6,222 bases of DNA, from assembly GCA_002390025.1 (NCBI GenBank), contig DGRU01000136.1, positions 1-6,222 on the forward strand. Reading direction: 5' to 3'. Under the pieces are notes generated by a model. That model saw only the letters and a program-made list of their open reading frames with translations, searched no databases and was not told the DNA's origin. A program made the position numbers and the translations under genes. The stretch comes from Lachnospiraceae bacterium UBA4380. Its GTDB lineage: Bacteria > Bacillota > Clostridia > Lachnospirales > Lachnospiraceae. Shown here in pieces: positions 5,275-6,222 of this stretch. The first letter of the stretch is position 1, and every line of letters starts with the position of its first letter.

Positions 5275-5297
5275 AGCCGGAGGATCCGGCTTTTTTT
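5275..5297 (+). terminator. Strong intrinsic terminator ending the non-coding unit
   Basis: AGCCGGA (5275-5281) and TCCGGCT (5285-5291) form a perfect 7-bp GC-rich stem with a GGA loop, followed by a T-run to 5297. It has no A-run on the left, so it is directional for the plus strand. It lies about 480 nt before the asparagine synthetase start, so it could act as an attenuator only if that gene were read from the 4353 promoter. Confidence 0.9.
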
Positions 5298-5320
5298 GAT
5301 CATCAAAGGGATCATCAAAG
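5298..5320. repeat. Short direct repeat GATCATCAAAG
   Basis: GATCATCAAAG occurs at 5298-5308 and 5310-5320 (12-bp period). The first copy with the preceding T's makes the palindrome TTTGAT-C-ATCAAA. It directly follows the terminator; function unknown. Confidence 0.6.
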
Positions 5321-5387
5321 TCTAGTGGGGGGTGCCAAAGTTTTTTTGAGTTCACACAAGATTCTTTTAATTTACACTTTTGTTTTA

Positions 5388-5416
5388 TTTTATTCAGGGC
5401 GCAAATCTGTTATATT
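5388..5416 (+). promoter_or_regulatory. Possible promoter for asparagine synthetase
   Basis: A TATATT at 5411-5416 (or TATTAT at 5413-5418) sits in an AT-rich stretch after the terminator, but the -35 position (TTTTAT, 5388-5393) is poor. If used, transcription starts near 5423 and both tandem arrays fall in a ~350-nt 5' UTR. No alternative promoter is evident between the arrays and the gene. Confidence 0.35.
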
Positions 5417-5435
5417 ATCGCAATAAAGATGAAAA

Positions 5436-5560
5436 TCAGCAAATTGAGCAGCTGCAAAAAATCAGCAAGTTAATCGGCTGCAGATAATCAGCAAATCAAT
5501 TGGCTGCAAAAACCAGCAAATCAATCGGCTGCAAAAACCAGCAAATCAATCGGCTGCAAT
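5436..5560. repeat. Five-unit tandem array, 25-26 bp, with internal CAGC/GCTG arms
   Basis: CAGCAA begins at 5437, 5463, 5489, 5514 and 5539 (periods 26, 26, 25, 25). The unit is CAGC, ten variable bases (for example AAATCAATCG), GCTGCA, then an A-rich tail. The CAGC and GCTG arms are invariant in all five while the middle varies, so each unit can form a small hairpin. Units 4 and 5 are identical over their first 22 bases, so the array expanded recently at its right end. There are no unique spacers, so it is not a CRISPR. Confidence 0.9.
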
Positions 5561-5581
5561 AGCTGCAAAAGCCGAAAACCT

Positions 5582-5732
5582 GACCCGTCCGGACATCTGT
5601 GGACAGCGGAGCAACGGACACACCTGCAGCGGGTGGTTTTCAGACTCGTCCGGGCGTCTGCGGACCGCGGAGCAACGGAAGCACCTGCAGCGGATCGTTT
5701 TCGGACTCGTCCGGACATCTGTGGACAGCGGA
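5582..5732. repeat. 61-bp GC-rich tandem repeat, about 2.5 units
   Basis: CGTCCGG begins at 5586, 5647 and 5708, exactly 61 bp apart. Unit 1 (5582-5642) and unit 2 (5643-5703) are full length; unit 3 ends near 5732, where similarity to unit 1 stops after a 24-base identical stretch. GC content is far above that of the preceding 1.3 kb. A period of 61 is not a multiple of three, so it is not a peptide repeat. Each unit has GTCC...GGAC arms with a next pair of G-T in unit 1 and G-C in unit 2. The array ends about 40 bp before the asparagine synthetase start codon. Confidence 0.9.
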
Positions 5733-5773
5733 TTGCCGACGGGTATTGCACATGAACAGGAGAGAACGTTTTT

Positions 5774-6222
5774 ATGTGTGGAATATGCGGATTTACCGGA
5801 AATATTACCGGATGGAACCCTGAAAAAACTGCAGAAGCAGATTCTGCGCTGCAGATCAGGTCGGAGAAAAATACAAAAGTAAAGATTGTCGGTCACCCGG
5901 AGAATGCAGAGGAGCGCGGGCAGGTCCTGACCAATATGATGAACAGGATCATCCACCGCGGACCCGACGGTGCGGGGCAGTATATCGACGGCGGGATCGC
6001 GATGGGATTCCGGCGTCTGTCAATCATCGACCTCAAGGGCGGTGATCAGCCCATGGCGACGGCGGACGGGAGCAGGATCATCACCTTCAACGGCGAGATC
6101 TACAATTACCGTGAGCTTCGCGAGGATCTGAAGATCAAGGGACATACCTTCCTGACAAACTCCGATACGGAGGTGCTGCTGCACGGCTATACCGAGTACG
6201 GCCCCAGGATCCTGGACAGGCT
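5774..6222 (+). CDS. asnB: Asparagine synthetase (glutamine-hydrolysing), N-terminal part, cut by the window end
   Basis: Makes asparagine from aspartate, ATP and glutamine in the cytoplasm. Only the class II glutamine amidotransferase domain is visible, 149 full codons running off the window. MCGICGF supplies the N-terminal nucleophile Cys2 (exposed after Met removal). IIHRGPDGAG (59-68), FRRLSIIDLKGGDQPM (79-94), FNGEIYNYRELREDL (105-119), GHTFLTNSDTEVLLHGYTEYG (123-143) are hallmark blocks for glutamine binding and ammonia release. An insertion of about 30 residues (roughly 15-47) separates MCGICGF from the HRGPD block, longer than in E. coli AsnB. AGGAGAG at 5758-5764, 9 nt before ATG 5774, fixes the start. 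No T-box leader is recognisable; two tandem arrays occupy the upstream region. The synthetase domain lies outside the window, so AsnB is preferred over other class II amidotransferases from the N-terminal motifs. Confidence 0.93.
   Translation, partial: MCGICGFTGNITGWNPEKTAEADSALQIRSEKNTKVKIVGHPENAEERGQVLTNMMNRIIHRGPDGAGQYIDGGIAMGFRRLSIIDLKGGDQPMATADGSRIITFNGEIYNYRELREDLKIKGHTFLTNSDTEVLLHGYTEYGPRILDR

Larger units (their letters stand above)
4387..5297 (+). ncRNA. Candidate large non-coding RNA (~0.9 kb), promoter to terminator
   Basis: The unit is bounded by the promoter at 4353-4380 and the terminator at 5275-5297. All three plus frames are interrupted frequently (stops every few to some tens of codons), and no reading frame has a ribosome site plus protein-like composition. 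The longest opposite-strand frame (4828-5355) starts with GTG without a ribosome site and runs through the hairpins. Structure-prone segments: GGTTGAT/ATCGACC (4503-4520), CTGCA/TGCAG with G-U extension (5017-5041), a 14-bp stem at 5121-5170, GGTACGGACC twice (4552, 4628), and possible long-range pairings such as GAAGGTACGGA (4625-4635) with 5008-5020 and TTGTATCGG (4669-4677) with 5052-5060. These last two cross each other, so both cannot belong to one nested fold. Alternatives are a decayed gene or an unknown mobile element remnant. Known large RNA classes (ROOL, GOLLD, OLE) should be tested; I cannot assign any by eye. Confidence 0.45.

Noticed and set aside
4828..5355. 175-codon minus-strand frame across the non-coding unit
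   Set aside because: GTG start with no ribosome site, no protein-like motif, and it passes through the terminator and several inverted repeats.
5436..5560. CRISPR array
   Set aside because: The 25-26-bp units are contiguous with no unique spacers and no cas gene is present.
5582..5773. T-box riboswitch controlling asnB
   Set aside because: GGGTGG at 5631-5636 recalls the T-box core, but ACCGCG does not follow, the other repeat unit lacks it, and no terminator/antiterminator pair lies between it and the start codon.

Overview
The window looks like chromosomal DNA from a low-to-moderate GC member of the Bacillota, most likely a Lachnospiraceae-type gut or rumen anaerobe. The evidence is indirect: strong purine-rich ribosome binding sites, near-consensus sigma-A-type promoters, a clostridial-type Rpn/PD-(D/E)XK-like protein, and the short dispersed element with core GGGGACGGTTC that I associate with this group. 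I could not run a search to confirm the taxon.

Layout. 118-1548 (+) encodes an alanine/glycine:cation symporter of the AgcS family. Positions 1519-2107 are almost entirely repeats and hairpins: a GGGGACGGTTC-type array that supplies the last codons and the stop of the symporter gene, a family of GGCTGTCGCA hairpins, and a degenerate ~52-bp tandem repeat. 2119-2913 (-) encodes a tyrosine-phosphatase-like enzyme, convergent with the symporter and sharing a bidirectional terminator. Its upstream region carries four 19-20-bp iterons and an inverted copy of the GGGGACG element. 3365-4231 (+) encodes a Rpn/PD-(D/E)XK-like protein with its own promoter and a structured 5' UTR.

4232-5773 is 1.5 kb without a credible protein gene. 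It opens with the best promoter in the window (TTGACA, 16 bp, TGG-TATAAT) and, about 900 bp later, has a textbook intrinsic terminator. No protein-like reading frame lies between them on either strand, but there are many short inverted and direct repeats. The simplest reading is one stand-alone transcription unit for a large non-coding RNA of about 0.9 kb, or the wreck of a lost gene. After it come two unrelated tandem arrays (five 25-26-bp units, then about 2.5 units of 61 bp) directly upstream of a glutamine-hydrolysing asparagine synthetase gene (5774 to the window end, truncated by the window).

The genes share a loose amino-acid theme (Ala/Gly uptake, Asn synthesis) but each has its own signals, so I do not propose an operon. 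The item most worth a second look is the promoter-to-terminator non-coding unit at 4353-5297. Next are the repeat families, different in nearly every intergenic gap.
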